Position numbers and translations under genes: made by a program
Notes under the pieces: model-generated
What the model was told of the DNA's origin: nothing
The model's database searches: none
The model's input: the letters and a program-made list of their open reading frames with translations, nothing else
Origin: Pseudomonas sp. FP2309
GTDB lineage: Bacteria > Pseudomonadota > Gammaproteobacteria > Pseudomonadales > Pseudomonadaceae
Direction: 5' to 3'
NCBI RefSeq assembly: GCF_030687575.1
Contig: NZ_CP117439.1
Location: forward strand, 930,001 to 994,000
Length of the DNA: 64,000 nt
Part shown: in pieces, positions 1 to 7,729 of the stretch
Layout of the letters: the number at the start of each line of letters is the position of its first letter
Position numbering within the stretch: position 1 is the first letter of the stretch

Positions 1-1405
1 TACCGACGTTGCCCACGACAGGAAGGTAACCGAAGGTATCGCCCCAGAGCGCTTTCGCCTTCTTCCAGCTTTGCTGTGAAGAGCCAAATACTTGGGTTTG
101 GTCGTTCCATGCCGAATTGTTGACGTTCAGCTCTTGGTATTGCACGGCAATACCGTCATTAAGATTGCCGTACTTGAGACGATAACCGCTCGCCCGCGAC
201 CGCGTGTAGTTGAATGTTTGGCGAACCGGTATGGCCTGGTCCTTGAGGAAGTTTTGATAGCCCGGATAACTGGCCCGATTGCCGTCAATCAAACTATCGA
301 GCACTTCGCCGGTCTTGGGCCAATGTGCATCCGAGCCGCCTTGTCTGTTACTCGCGTTGAAGCGTTTTTGCAGGGTGTCGCGATTGGCTTTCGCCCACTC
401 GGCGAACTCATCGTCCCCTCTTATTTCATGGACGGTGCCGTTCTTTAAATCGATCATCAGACCCTTATTAGGTCTGTTGTGATAATCACCTTCATAGGGG
501 GTGTAAGGAATAAATGCGTACCCTTCCAGGGGGTAGCCATAAACGTTCGGGATGATAACTTGCCCATTGTGCTCAAGCGTACGCTTGATCGCTGTTTGGG
601 CGTCGGGACTTAATAGTTTGAAGCTGTCGCTGTCCTTGGACAGGTTCTGCAAGATGCCCTTCAGTACATAGGCATCCGCTTTCCCCGAGCGCTTCGCCAG
701 TGCTCCGGAAGCGTGCCGCATCGGTCCGGCTATTTCTTTTTCCCAATGATCTTGTAGCTTTTTGCCGACGGACTCCAGATTATTGATTTTGCCCCGGTCC
801 TTTGACTCAATTTCCATTTCCTGGAAGTTGATCGGCCCCCCACGTTCGACTTTATCGTGTTCGAGAGCGCCCGCCGCAATCTCCCACGCGCAGTAGGTGC
901 GCTTCTGGCTGTCGGTCAATACCTCGGGTTTGCCCTTGCCTGTATATGAACTGAACGTGACCGTGAACTTCTCGTGCGGATCGTATCCCGCGGACAATAA
1001 GCCGCCACTGAAGTACCCAGCGGGTTCCATGAACAGGCGCACGCGCTGGAATTTAATGTTTCGTTCGCCTTCGCTTCCATTTTCTATTTGCCCGATCTGC
1101 GTCTTTACGCGATTGGCATAGGCGTCGATGCGCTGTGCTCGCTCCGTAAGCGTGTAGTTCGGGTCTGGCAGAGAAGCGGTCGCTGACCCATAAATGGTAG
1201 TCGTCAGGGCGTCACGTTCAGGATCTGCGAAAGTGCCTGCAGCCGGCTTTTGTCCAAGCGCTATATTTTTTGACTCTGCGTCGCTCTCCTCTCCTGGCCA
1301 TTTGTTTTGTGGGGAAGATGAAGCACTGATCGAACGAGCGTGACGAGTGTGAACGGAAGGTGGGGGGGTTAACGAGGGCGAATGAAGAGGAGCATTGATA
1401 TTCAT
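1..1405 (-). CDS. Large toxin-like protein, N-terminal part (runs off left edge)
   Basis: Reading the complementary strand leftward from an ATG at 1405 gives 468 uninterrupted codons to the window edge, so the C-terminus is missing. An in-frame TAA lies 33 bases upstream and the ATG is the first one after it. The first 60 residues are rich in Ser, Pro and His and look disordered; there is no signal peptide or membrane segment. Later parts are globular, with phrases such as YAFIPYTPYEGDYHNRPNKG, GSDAHWPKTGEVLDSL and ALWGDTFGYLPVVGNVG. These remind me of very large Pseudomonas toxins annotated as membrane-targeted effector or dermonecrotic-type toxins, but that is recollection, not a search result. 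Codon use is unlike its neighbours (several ATA, AGA and TTA codons), which suggests horizontal transfer. The open frame is secure; the family is tentative. Confidence 0.7.
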   Translation of the reverse strand, partial: MNINAPLHSPSLTPPPSVHTRHARSISASSSPQNKWPGEESDAESKNIALGQKPAAGTFADPERDALTTTIYGSATASLPDPNYTLTERAQRIDAYANRVKTQIGQIENGSEGERNIKFQRVRLFMEPAGYFSGGLLSAGYDPHEKFTVTFSSYTGKGKPEVLTDSQKRTYCAWEIAAGALEHDKVERGGPINFQEMEIESKDRGKINNLESVGKKLQDHWEKEIAGPMRHASGALAKRSGKADAYVLKGILQNLSKDSDSFKLLSPDAQTAIKRTLEHNGQVIIPNVYGYPLEGYAFIPYTPYEGDYHNRPNKGLMIDLKNGTVHEIRGDDEFAEWAKANRDTLQKRFNASNRQGGSDAHWPKTGEVLDSLIDGNRASYPGYQNFLKDQAIPVRQTFNYTRSRASGYRLKYGNLNDGIAVQYQELNVNNSAWNDQTQVFGSSQQSWKKAKALWGDTFGYLPVVGNVG

Positions 1406-1782
1406 GATCGACTCGATGTTGACGTGGAGTTCAAAAAATTATTCGTCTTTCCAAACGCATGGGCCGCTTTACAGCAAATCAATTACGCGGGGGCGTAATG
1501 AAGCGAGGCGTGCGGTTGACGCCTTTATGGGGTGCGAAAGTAGGTGGTTCTATAAGGTTTGGCAGTTCCCGTTCAATGTGCGCGTCTCGGTGCGAGATGC
1601 CGGTATTAGACGAGGGCTTACCGTGTTTTGGAAAAAGCCTACGTGAGGACGCTCGCCCCCTTATCGCGGCTCCGGATTTACCTGCTTAGTTATGGCTATG
1701 AGCAGGTTGACGGCGTGACGTGTCAGCATGTCGCCTTCCGATTGCTCCTGCCTCGACTCGGCCACTCGGCGGGTCTGTGTCG
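1406..1782. other. Intergenic region without recognisable gene
   Basis: About 380 bases separate the toxin-like gene from the terminator of the SIMPL gene. Short open frames occur on both strands, but none has a ribosome binding site or a recognisable protein. It presumably holds the promoter of the leftward toxin-like gene, but I see no convincing -35/-10 pair. Confidence 0.5.
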
Positions 1783-1821
1783 CAAAAAAAACGGCGCATG
1801 CCTTTGCAGGCCGCGCCGTTT
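1783..1821 (-). terminator. Rho-independent terminator of the SIMPL gene
   Basis: On the minus strand AACGGCGC and its complement GCGCCGTT form a stem around a GC-rich loop and are followed by eight T residues. It lies about 20 bases past the stop codon of the SIMPL-domain gene. Confidence 0.85.
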
Positions 1822-1838
1822 CGTGTGCGTCGAGAGGC

Positions 1839-2549
1839 TTATTGCAGCACTTCAATCACCCCGTCGGCACTCATGCTGACTTGGCTGGTACCGGCCTCGA
1901 CTTCCGGCGCCGGCGCTGAATCCATCATGGCGGCTTTCATCATCATCCCGCCACGGGCGTACGGTTGCGGATAACCGTTGGTGTTGAAGTTCAAGTTGAC
2001 GATCTTGTAGCCCTTGCCGCCCAGCGCATCGGTGGCCAGTTGCGCACGGGCTTTGAATGCAGCGACGGCGTCCTTGAGCAGGGCATCTTCGCTGGCCTTG
2101 CGCGTGGTGTCGGCGATGGCAAAGTCCATGTTTTCCATTTTCAGGGTGTTGAGCAGTTCGCCGGTGAGTTTGGAAAGCGCCGGGAAGTCCGCGCTTTCGA
2201 GGCGCAGTTCGGCACGTTCGCGCCAGCCGGTGATCTTCTGGTTCTTGTCATCGTAGATCGGGTAGCTGTTACGGCTGCCCTGGCGAAGGGTGACATCCTT
2301 GACTTCACGGGCCTGGCCCAGGGCCTTGTTCATGGTGGTGGTGATTTCCGCGGCAAGCTTGGCCGGGTCGCTGTTTTGGGACTCGGTGTAAAGGGTGACG
2401 ATCATCTTGTCGCGGGCCACTTCCTGGCTGACTTCGGCGCGCAGGGAGATCTGGTTGTAATGCAGTTCGTCGGCGGCAAGTGCCGGAAGGCTGGCCAGGG
2501 CGCCGACGCCGAGGGTGATGATGGCTGCGCTGCGAGTGAAACGAGACAT
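1839..2549 (-). CDS. Periplasmic SIMPL-domain (DUF541) protein
   Basis: A 236-residue protein with a clear Sec signal peptide (residues 1-25, ending LPALA before ADELHYNQ). The rest is one SIMPL/DUF541 domain: an N-terminal stretch typical of the family (ISLRAEVSQEVARDKM) and a C-terminal part with NLNFNTNGYPQPYARGG. SIMPL proteins are periplasmic or cell-surface proteins, linked in some bacteria to oxidative stress protection, but their biochemical role is not settled. An AAGGAG site sits seven bases before the ATG. The gene stands alone with its own terminator, and its start region is divergent from the sensor kinase gene. Confidence 0.85.
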   Translation of the reverse strand: MSRFTRSAAIITLGVGALASLPALAADELHYNQISLRAEVSQEVARDKMIVTLYTESQNSDPAKLAAEITTTMNKALGQAREVKDVTLRQGSRNSYPIYDDKNQKITGWRERAELRLESADFPALSKLTGELLNTLKMENMDFAIADTTRKASEDALLKDAVAAFKARAQLATDALGGKGYKIVNLNFNTNGYPQPYARGGMMMKAAMMDSAPAPEVEAGTSQVSMSADGVIEVLQ

Positions 2550-2754
2550 GGAAGCTCCTTGGGGTTGTGCGTATCGGTATGACTGTAGACGGTGGTGTCA
2601 GGTTCTTCGGGTTTACACATCACCTACAAAGTGTGCTGGCGCCGACGGACGGTCATTTACCCGGCCTGCGGCAAAGAGCCACACGCGCCGTGCCGGCCGG
2701 CCTGCTTCGTTTATACTCCTGCCGATCTGCTAGCAGCGCCCACCGGGAGAGCTC

Positions 2755-4017
2755 ATGCTCGCCGCCGTAAAACTGACTTCCGCCACCCGCCAGAACCTCT
2801 GGCGCCTGACGTTCATTCGCACCCTGGTACTGGCCGCACAGGCGGGTTCAGTCGGGCTTGCCTATTGGTTCGACCTGCTGCCGCTGCCCTGGCTGCAACT
2901 GGGTGTGACCCTGGGTTTTTCCATCGTGTTGTGCGCGTTTACTGCGATCCGCTTGCGCACCACGTGGCCGGTGACCGAACTGGAGTACGCCCTGCAATTG
3001 GCGTGCGACCTGTTTATCCACAGTGTGTTGTTGTATTTCTCGGGTGGTTCCACCAACCCGTTCGTTTCTTATTATCTGGTGCCCCTGACCATTGCTGCGG
3101 TGACATTGCCGTGGCGCTACTCGGTGGTGCTGTCGGGCATCGCCCTGACCCTCTACACCCTGTTGCTGGCGCAGTTCTATCCATTGCAAACCTTCCCCAT
3201 CGCCCGGGAAAACCTGCAGATCTATGGAATGTGGCTGAGCTTCGCGCTGTCTGCTGCGGTGATCACCTTCTTCGCCGCGCGCATGGCTGAAGAACTGCGT
3301 CGCCAGGAAGAATTGCGCGCCATTCGCCGCGAAGAGGGCCTGCGTGACCAGCAATTGCTGGCCGTCGCGACCCAGGCCGCTGGTGCCGCCCATGAGTTGG
3401 GCACACCGCTGGCCACCATGAGTGTTTTGCTCAACGAAATGACGCAGGACCACCACGACCCTGCACTGCAAGAGGATCTCGGCGTACTGCGCGAGCAGGT
3501 CAAGCAGTGCAAGCAGACCTTGCAGCAACTGGTGCGCGCCGCCGAAGCCAATCGCCGCCTGGCGGTCGAGATGCAGGACGTCACCCAGTGGCTCGACGAG
3601 GCCTTGAACCGTTGGCACCTGATGCGCCCCGAAGCCAGCTACCGTTTTCATCTGCTGGGGCAGGGCAGCGTACCGCGCATGGCGCCGCCACCGGACCTGA
3701 CCCAGGCGTTGCTCAACCTGCTGAACAATGCCGCCGACGCCTGCCCCGAGGGCTTGGGCGTACAGCTGGATTGGGATCTGGAACACGTGACCATCAGCAT
3801 TCGTGACCACGGCGCGGGCGTGCCGCTGGCCATTGCCGAGCAGATCGGTAAACCCTTCTTTACCACCAAGGGCAAAGGCTTCGGCCTCGGCCTGTTTTTG
3901 AGCAAGGCCAGCGTGACCCGCGCGGGCGGCTCAGTGAAGCTCTATAGTCACGAGGAAGGCGGCACGCTCACCGAGCTGCGCCTGCCCCGTGTCGCACGAG
4001 GAGATATCGATGAGTGA
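2755..4017 (+). CDS. roxS: RegB/PrrB-type redox sensor histidine kinase RoxS
   Basis: A 420-residue membrane histidine kinase. The N-terminal half has six hydrophobic segments (roughly 20-185) and includes GGSTNPF at 97-103, the heptad that binds quinone in RegB-family kinases. The H-box with phospho-acceptor His213 lies in AAHELGTPLATM, and a Cys at 252 (VKQCKQTL) occupies the place of the redox-active RegB cysteine. N and G boxes follow (LLNLLNNAADAC, GKGFGLGLFL). Such kinases sense the state of the respiratory chain and phosphorylate RegA/PrrA/RoxR. The stop codon overlaps the start of the regulator gene by eight bases, so the two are translated as a unit. The symbol follows the Pseudomonas name. 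Confidence 0.88.
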   Translation: MLAAVKLTSATRQNLWRLTFIRTLVLAAQAGSVGLAYWFDLLPLPWLQLGVTLGFSIVLCAFTAIRLRTTWPVTELEYALQLACDLFIHSVLLYFSGGSTNPFVSYYLVPLTIAAVTLPWRYSVVLSGIALTLYTLLLAQFYPLQTFPIARENLQIYGMWLSFALSAAVITFFAARMAEELRRQEELRAIRREEGLRDQQLLAVATQAAGAAHELGTPLATMSVLLNEMTQDHHDPALQEDLGVLREQVKQCKQTLQQLVRAAEANRRLAVEMQDVTQWLDEALNRWHLMRPEASYRFHLLGQGSVPRMAPPPDLTQALLNLLNNAADACPEGLGVQLDWDLEHVTISIRDHGAGVPLAIAEQIGKPFFTTKGKGFGLGLFLSKASVTRAGGSVKLYSHEEGGTLTELRLPRVARGDIDE

Positions 4018-4570
4018 CGAGATCCAAGTCGAAGGCGAAGAACTGCCGCACCTGTTGCTGGTAGATGACGACGCCACCTTTACCCGCGTGATGGCCCGCG
4101 CCATGAGCCGTCGCGGTTTTCGCGTGAGCACCGCAGGTTCGGCCGAGGAAGGCCTGACCATCGCCCAGGCCGACCTGCCGGACTACGCCGCGCTCGACCT
4201 GAAAATGGATGGCGACTCCGGCCTGGTGCTGCTGCCCAAGCTGTTGGAGCTGGACCCGGAAATGCGCGTGGTCATCCTCACTGGATACTCCAGCATCGCC
4301 ACTGCCGTCGAGGCCATCAAGCGCGGCGCCTGCAACTACCTGTGCAAGCCGGCGGACGCCGACGACGTGCTGGCTGCGTTACTCTCCGAGCATGCCGACC
4401 TCGACACCCTGGTGCCGGAAAATCCAATGTCGGTCGATCGCCTGCAGTGGGAGCACATCCAGCGCGTACTGACCGAGCACGAAGGCAATATCTCCGCCAC
4501 CGCCCGCGCCCTGGGCATGCACCGCCGCACCCTGCAACGCAAGCTGCAGAAGCGTCCGGTACGTCGCTGA
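4010..4570 (+). CDS. roxR: RegA/PrrA-type response regulator RoxR
   Basis: A 186-residue regulator. The receiver domain (about 15-130) contains the acidic pair in LLVDDDATF and the phospho-acceptor Asp63 in ALDLKMDG, followed by T and K switch residues (ILTGYSS, CKPAD). A short linker leads to a Fis-type helix-turn-helix at the C-terminus (ISATARALGMHRRTLQRKL). This is the RegA/PrrA/ActR layout, in which the protein controls respiratory and terminal oxidase genes. The ATG at 4010 is preferred over an in-frame GTG at 3989 because GAGGAG precedes it at the right distance. It is co-transcribed with the kinase. Confidence 0.88.
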   Translation: MSDEIQVEGEELPHLLLVDDDATFTRVMARAMSRRGFRVSTAGSAEEGLTIAQADLPDYAALDLKMDGDSGLVLLPKLLELDPEMRVVILTGYSSIATAVEAIKRGACNYLCKPADADDVLAALLSEHADLDTLVPENPMSVDRLQWEHIQRVLTEHEGNISATARALGMHRRTLQRKLQKRPVRR

Positions 4571-4610
4571 ACCTAAGCTGAACAACCCGCTTCAGGCCGT
4601 ACGGAGCCGT

Positions 4611-4634
4611 GAACCGATCCTCTATGATCGGTTC
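4611..4634 (+). terminator. Hairpin after roxSR
   Basis: A perfect 9-bp stem GAACCGATC / GATCGGTTC with a six-base loop lies 40 bases after roxR and 36 before the ABC exporter gene. No T-run follows, so it may be a weak or Rho-assisted terminator or an mRNA end-stabilising hairpin. Confidence 0.45.
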
Positions 4635-4670
4635 ATACGCCTGTCACCTCTTCCTTACCGAGCCTGAACG

Positions 4671-6395
4671 ATGAATCAGAACGCTGAGTACTCCGCGGTC
4701 AACGACGCGGTGCGTGGGCAATTCTTCCGTCGAACCTGGGCGATGATCACGCCCTATTGGCGCAGTGAAGAGAAGGGCAAGGCCTGGTTGCTGCTGATCG
4801 CCGTGATCGGTCTGTCGCTGTTCAGCGTGGCGATTTCGGTATGGATGAACCATTGGTACAAGGATTTCTACAACGCGCTGGAGAACAAGGACACTGCGGC
4901 TTTCTGGCAGTTGATCGGCTATTTCTGCGGCATTGCGGCAGTCGCCATTCTCGGCGCGGTGTACCGCCTGTACCTGACCCAGATGCTGACCATTCGCTGG
5001 CGCGCCTGGCTCACCGAAAAGCACTTTGCGCGCTGGCTTGGACACAAGAACTACTACCATCTGGAACAGGGTGGCTACACCGATAACCCGGACCAACGGA
5101 TCTCCGAAGACCTCAACAGTTTTACCTCGAGCACGTTGAGCCTGGGCCTTGGGCTGCTGCGCAATGTCGTCAGCCTGGTGTCCTTCTCCATCATTCTGTG
5201 GGGCGTGTCGGGCGGCATTGAGGTGTTCGGCATTACCATCCCCGGTTACATGTTTTGGTGTGCATTGCTCTACGCCGCAGTCGGCAGTTGGCTGACGCAC
5301 CTGATCGGTCGTCGTTTGATTGGCCTGAGCAACCAGCAACAGCGTTTTGAAGCCGACCTGCGTTTCTCCATGATACGGGTGCGCGAGAATGCCGAGAGCA
5401 TCGCCCTGTACAACGGCGAGCCGAATGAGCAGCAGCGTTTGACTACGCGCTTCGGCAAGGTCTGGAATAACTACTGGGACATCATGAAGGTGTCCAAGCG
5501 CCTGACGTTTTTTACCGCCGGCTACGAACAGATTGCGACCGTCTTCGCGTTCATCATCGCTGCACCTCGTTACTTTTCCGGCAAGGTCGAGTTAGGCGAA
5601 CTGATGCAAATCAACTCGGCATTCGGCAATGTTCAGGGCAACTTCAGTTGGTTTATCAGCGCCTACTCGGACCTTGCCGGCTGGCGCGCGACCAGTGATC
5701 GTCTATTGAGCTTTCAGCAGGCCATGACCGAAAACGAGCAACGCCCGGTGTCCATCGATGTGAATGCACAGGGTGAGCGCCTGGTGGTGCAGGGATTGGG
5801 CTTGAACCTGGCCGATGGTCGCCACTTGCTGACGGACGCCAACATGAGCGTGGAGCCGGGTGAACGCCTGATGCTCAGTGGGCGGTCCGGCAGCGGTAAA
5901 AGCACGCTGCTTCGGGCAATGGGGCATTTGTGGCCGGCGGGGCACGGACGTATCCGCTTGCCGGCGTCACGCTACTTGTTCCTGCCACAGAAGCCGTATT
6001 TGCCGATTGGCACGCTCAAGGCCGTGTTGAGTTATCCACAGGACGACAGCGTCTACTCGGCAGAACGTTATGCACAGGTCCTGGAAAACTGCCGCTTGCC
6101 GCATCTGGTCACACGCCTGGACGAAGCCAATCACTGGCAACGTATGCTCTCACCGGGCGAGCAACAGCGCCTGGCGTTTGCCCGTGCGTTGTTGTTCGCA
6201 CCGCAATGGCTGTACATGGACGAAGCCACATCGGCCATGGACGAAGAGGATGAGGCGACGCTGTATCAAGCGTTGATCGATGAATTGCCGGGGCTGAGCA
6301 TCGTCAGTGTCGGGCACCGCAGCAGCCTCAAGCGCTTCCATGGGCGGCATGTGCGCATCGACGGTGGTTGGCTGCAGGAGCAACAATTGGCTTAA
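4671..6395 (+). CDS. YddA-type ABC transporter, fused permease and ATPase
   Basis: A 574-residue half-transporter of the ABC_membrane_2 (YddA/ABCD) type: transmembrane domain about 30-330, ATPase domain about 365-570. Visible ATPase motifs are Walker [10 protein letters not shown] (405-412, preceded by G404), a degenerate signature LSPGEQQRL starting at 493, and Walker B WLYMDEATSAMDEED. The length fits E. coli YddA. The family is related to SbmA/BacA importers and to peroxisomal fatty acyl transporters, but YddA substrates are unknown. The gene is monocistronic, with a hairpin before it and a strong terminator after it. Confidence 0.82.
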   Translation: MNQNAEYSAVNDAVRGQFFRRTWAMITPYWRSEEKGKAWLLLIAVIGLSLFSVAISVWMNHWYKDFYNALENKDTAAFWQLIGYFCGIAAVAILGAVYRLYLTQMLTIRWRAWLTEKHFARWLGHKNYYHLEQGGYTDNPDQRISEDLNSFTSSTLSLGLGLLRNVVSLVSFSIILWGVSGGIEVFGITIPGYMFWCALLYAAVGSWLTHLIGRRLIGLSNQQQRFEADLRFSMIRVRENAESIALYNGEPNEQQRLTTRFGKVWNNYWDIMKVSKRLTFFTAGYEQIATVFAFIIAAPRYFSGKVELGELMQINSAFGNVQGNFSWFISAYSDLAGWRATSDRLLSFQQAMTENEQRPVSIDVNAQGERLVVQGLGLNLADGRHLLTDANMSVEPGERLMLSGRSGSGKSTLLRAMGHLWPAGHGRIRLPASRYLFLPQKPYLPIGTLKAVLSYPQDDSVYSAERYAQVLENCRLPHLVTRLDEANHWQRMLSPGEQQRLAFARALLFAPQWLYMDEATSAMDEEDEATLYQALIDELPGLSIVSVGHRSSLKRFHGRHVRIDGGWLQEQQLA

Positions 6396-6435
6396 GGCTG
6401 CGTGCAGATCATTGGATCTTTGTTGCCAGCAGCCC

Positions 6436-6475
6436 AAAAAAAGCCCGGCTGATCATCGATCAGCCGGGCTTTTTG
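6436..6475. terminator. Bidirectional rho-independent terminator
   Basis: A 13-bp perfect stem AGCCCGGCTGATC / GATCAGCCGGGCT (6442-6454, 6458-6470) with a 3-base loop is flanked by A-run and T-run. It serves both the ABC exporter gene and the convergent zapG gene. Confidence 0.92.
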
Positions 6476-6491
6476 TGTCGCTTGAAAAAAC

Positions 6492-6929
6492 TTACTTCTT
6501 CAAGCCGTAATGCTCATCCAGCATGCCAGGGGCGTTCGGCGTTTTTGGCGCGTAGTCCCGTGGTGGTTCCTGGTTTTCCCGGGGTGGGGTCAGGCGTTCG
6601 CGGGGTGTTTGCGGCGCATCGGAATGCAGCGCTGCCAGCAGGCGCTGGCGGGTGATGTCGTCGAGGGCCAGGCGGTTAGCGCCATCGGCGAGGTGATCCT
6701 GTACTTCCTGGTAGCTCTGGGTGAGCTTCTTGACCAGGTTCGCGGTGCTGTTGAAGTGGGTAACAACCTCGTTCTGATAACTGTCAAAACGTTCCTGAAT
6801 GTCATCCAACTGACGCTGCGTGCGGTTAGGCGCGGCATTCGGCAGCAGGCGAGCAACCAGGAATCCGATGGCGACACCGGCAACCAGGGCAAGAGTCGGC
6901 AACAACCAAACTAAGAGCGAGTGTTCCAC
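6492..6929 (-). CDS. zapG: YhcB/ZapG family (DUF1043) inner-membrane protein
   Basis: A 145-residue protein with one N-terminal membrane anchor (about 6-28, LLVWLLPTLALVAGVAIGFL), then a charged, probably coiled-coil region (RTQRQLDDIQERFDSYQNEVVTHFNSTA) and a Pro-rich disordered tail. This is the DUF1043 layout. In E. coli YhcB (ZapG) links envelope synthesis with cell division. The gene is monocistronic and converges on the ABC exporter gene through a shared terminator. Confidence 0.85.
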   Translation of the reverse strand: MEHSLLVWLLPTLALVAGVAIGFLVARLLPNAAPNRTQRQLDDIQERFDSYQNEVVTHFNSTANLVKKLTQSYQEVQDHLADGANRLALDDITRQRLLAALHSDAPQTPRERLTPPRENQEPPRDYAPKTPNAPGMLDEHYGLKK

Positions 6930-7069
6930 GAGTCCTTCCTCTATAAACGGCTTTGCTTTACGTTAACGGCTCAAACCTGCGCTGTATACCGCGATTAAGC
7001 TCGCAATGATGCCATGCACAGACTTTTAGCTAGACGAGTCGACCCTTTGAGAGGTCACGGAGTTCATCC

Positions 7070-7705
7070 TTGCTCATGCGTGAAACCCCCGTTTTGATCG
7101 ATGGCCCGGTGGGTCAATTGGAAGCCTTGTACCTGGATCAGCCCGAGCCACGTGGCCTGGCGCTGATCTGCCACCCTAATCCGGTGCAGGGCGGGACCAT
7201 GCTCAATAAAGTCGTTTCGACCCTGCAGCGCACCGCCCGCGATGCGGGTTTGATTACTTTGCGTTTCAACTACCGTGGTGTCGGTGCGAGCGCCGGTAGC
7301 CATGACATGGGCACCGGTGAAGTCGACGACGCCGAAGCGGCGGCCACCTGGCTGCGGGAAAAACACCCCGGCCTGCCCATCACCTTGCTGGGTTTTTCCT
7401 TCGGTGGCTATGTCGCCGCCAGCCTCGGTGGCCGACTGGAAGCCAAGGGCGAAAAGCTTGCGCACCTGTTCATGGTCGCCGCGGCCGTGATGCGCCTGCG
7501 CGAGACGGATGTGCTGCCCCAGGGCTGCCCATTGACGCTGATCCAGCCGGAAACCGACGAAGTGGTCGAGCCGCAACTCGTCTATGACTGGTCCGCCGCC
7601 TTGAATCGCCCCCATGAGCTGCTGAAAGTGGCAGAATGCGGGCACTTTTTTCATGGCAAGCTCACCGATCTCAAGGATCTGGTGCTGCCACGCCTCTCGA
7701 ATTGA
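7070..7705 (+). CDS. Small alpha/beta hydrolase, dienelactone-hydrolase-like
   Basis: A 211-residue cytosolic alpha/beta hydrolase. The nucleophile elbow GFSFGG places the catalytic Ser at about 110; the acid is probably Asp in QPETDEVV and the base His in ECGHFFHG near the C-terminus. The HPNPVQGGTMLNK oxyanion region is typical of this compact family, whose natural substrates are unknown. Start choice is open: a TTG at 7070 has GGAG at ideal spacing, while the ATG two codons later (7076) is the more usual codon. It ends 24 bases before trpS and may be co-transcribed with it. Confidence 0.78.
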   Translation: MLMRETPVLIDGPVGQLEALYLDQPEPRGLALICHPNPVQGGTMLNKVVSTLQRTARDAGLITLRFNYRGVGASAGSHDMGTGEVDDAEAAATWLREKHPGLPITLLGFSFGGYVAASLGGRLEAKGEKLAHLFMVAAAVMRLRETDVLPQGCPLTLIQPETDEVVEPQLVYDWSAALNRPHELLKVAECGHFFHGKLTDLKDLVLPRLSN

Positions 7706-7729
7706 TAGCAGTCTGATAAGCGATTACCC

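Noticed and set aside
1628..1879. Short plus-strand frames between the toxin-like and SIMPL genes
   Set aside because: No ribosome sites, no family features, and they overlap the SIMPL terminator.
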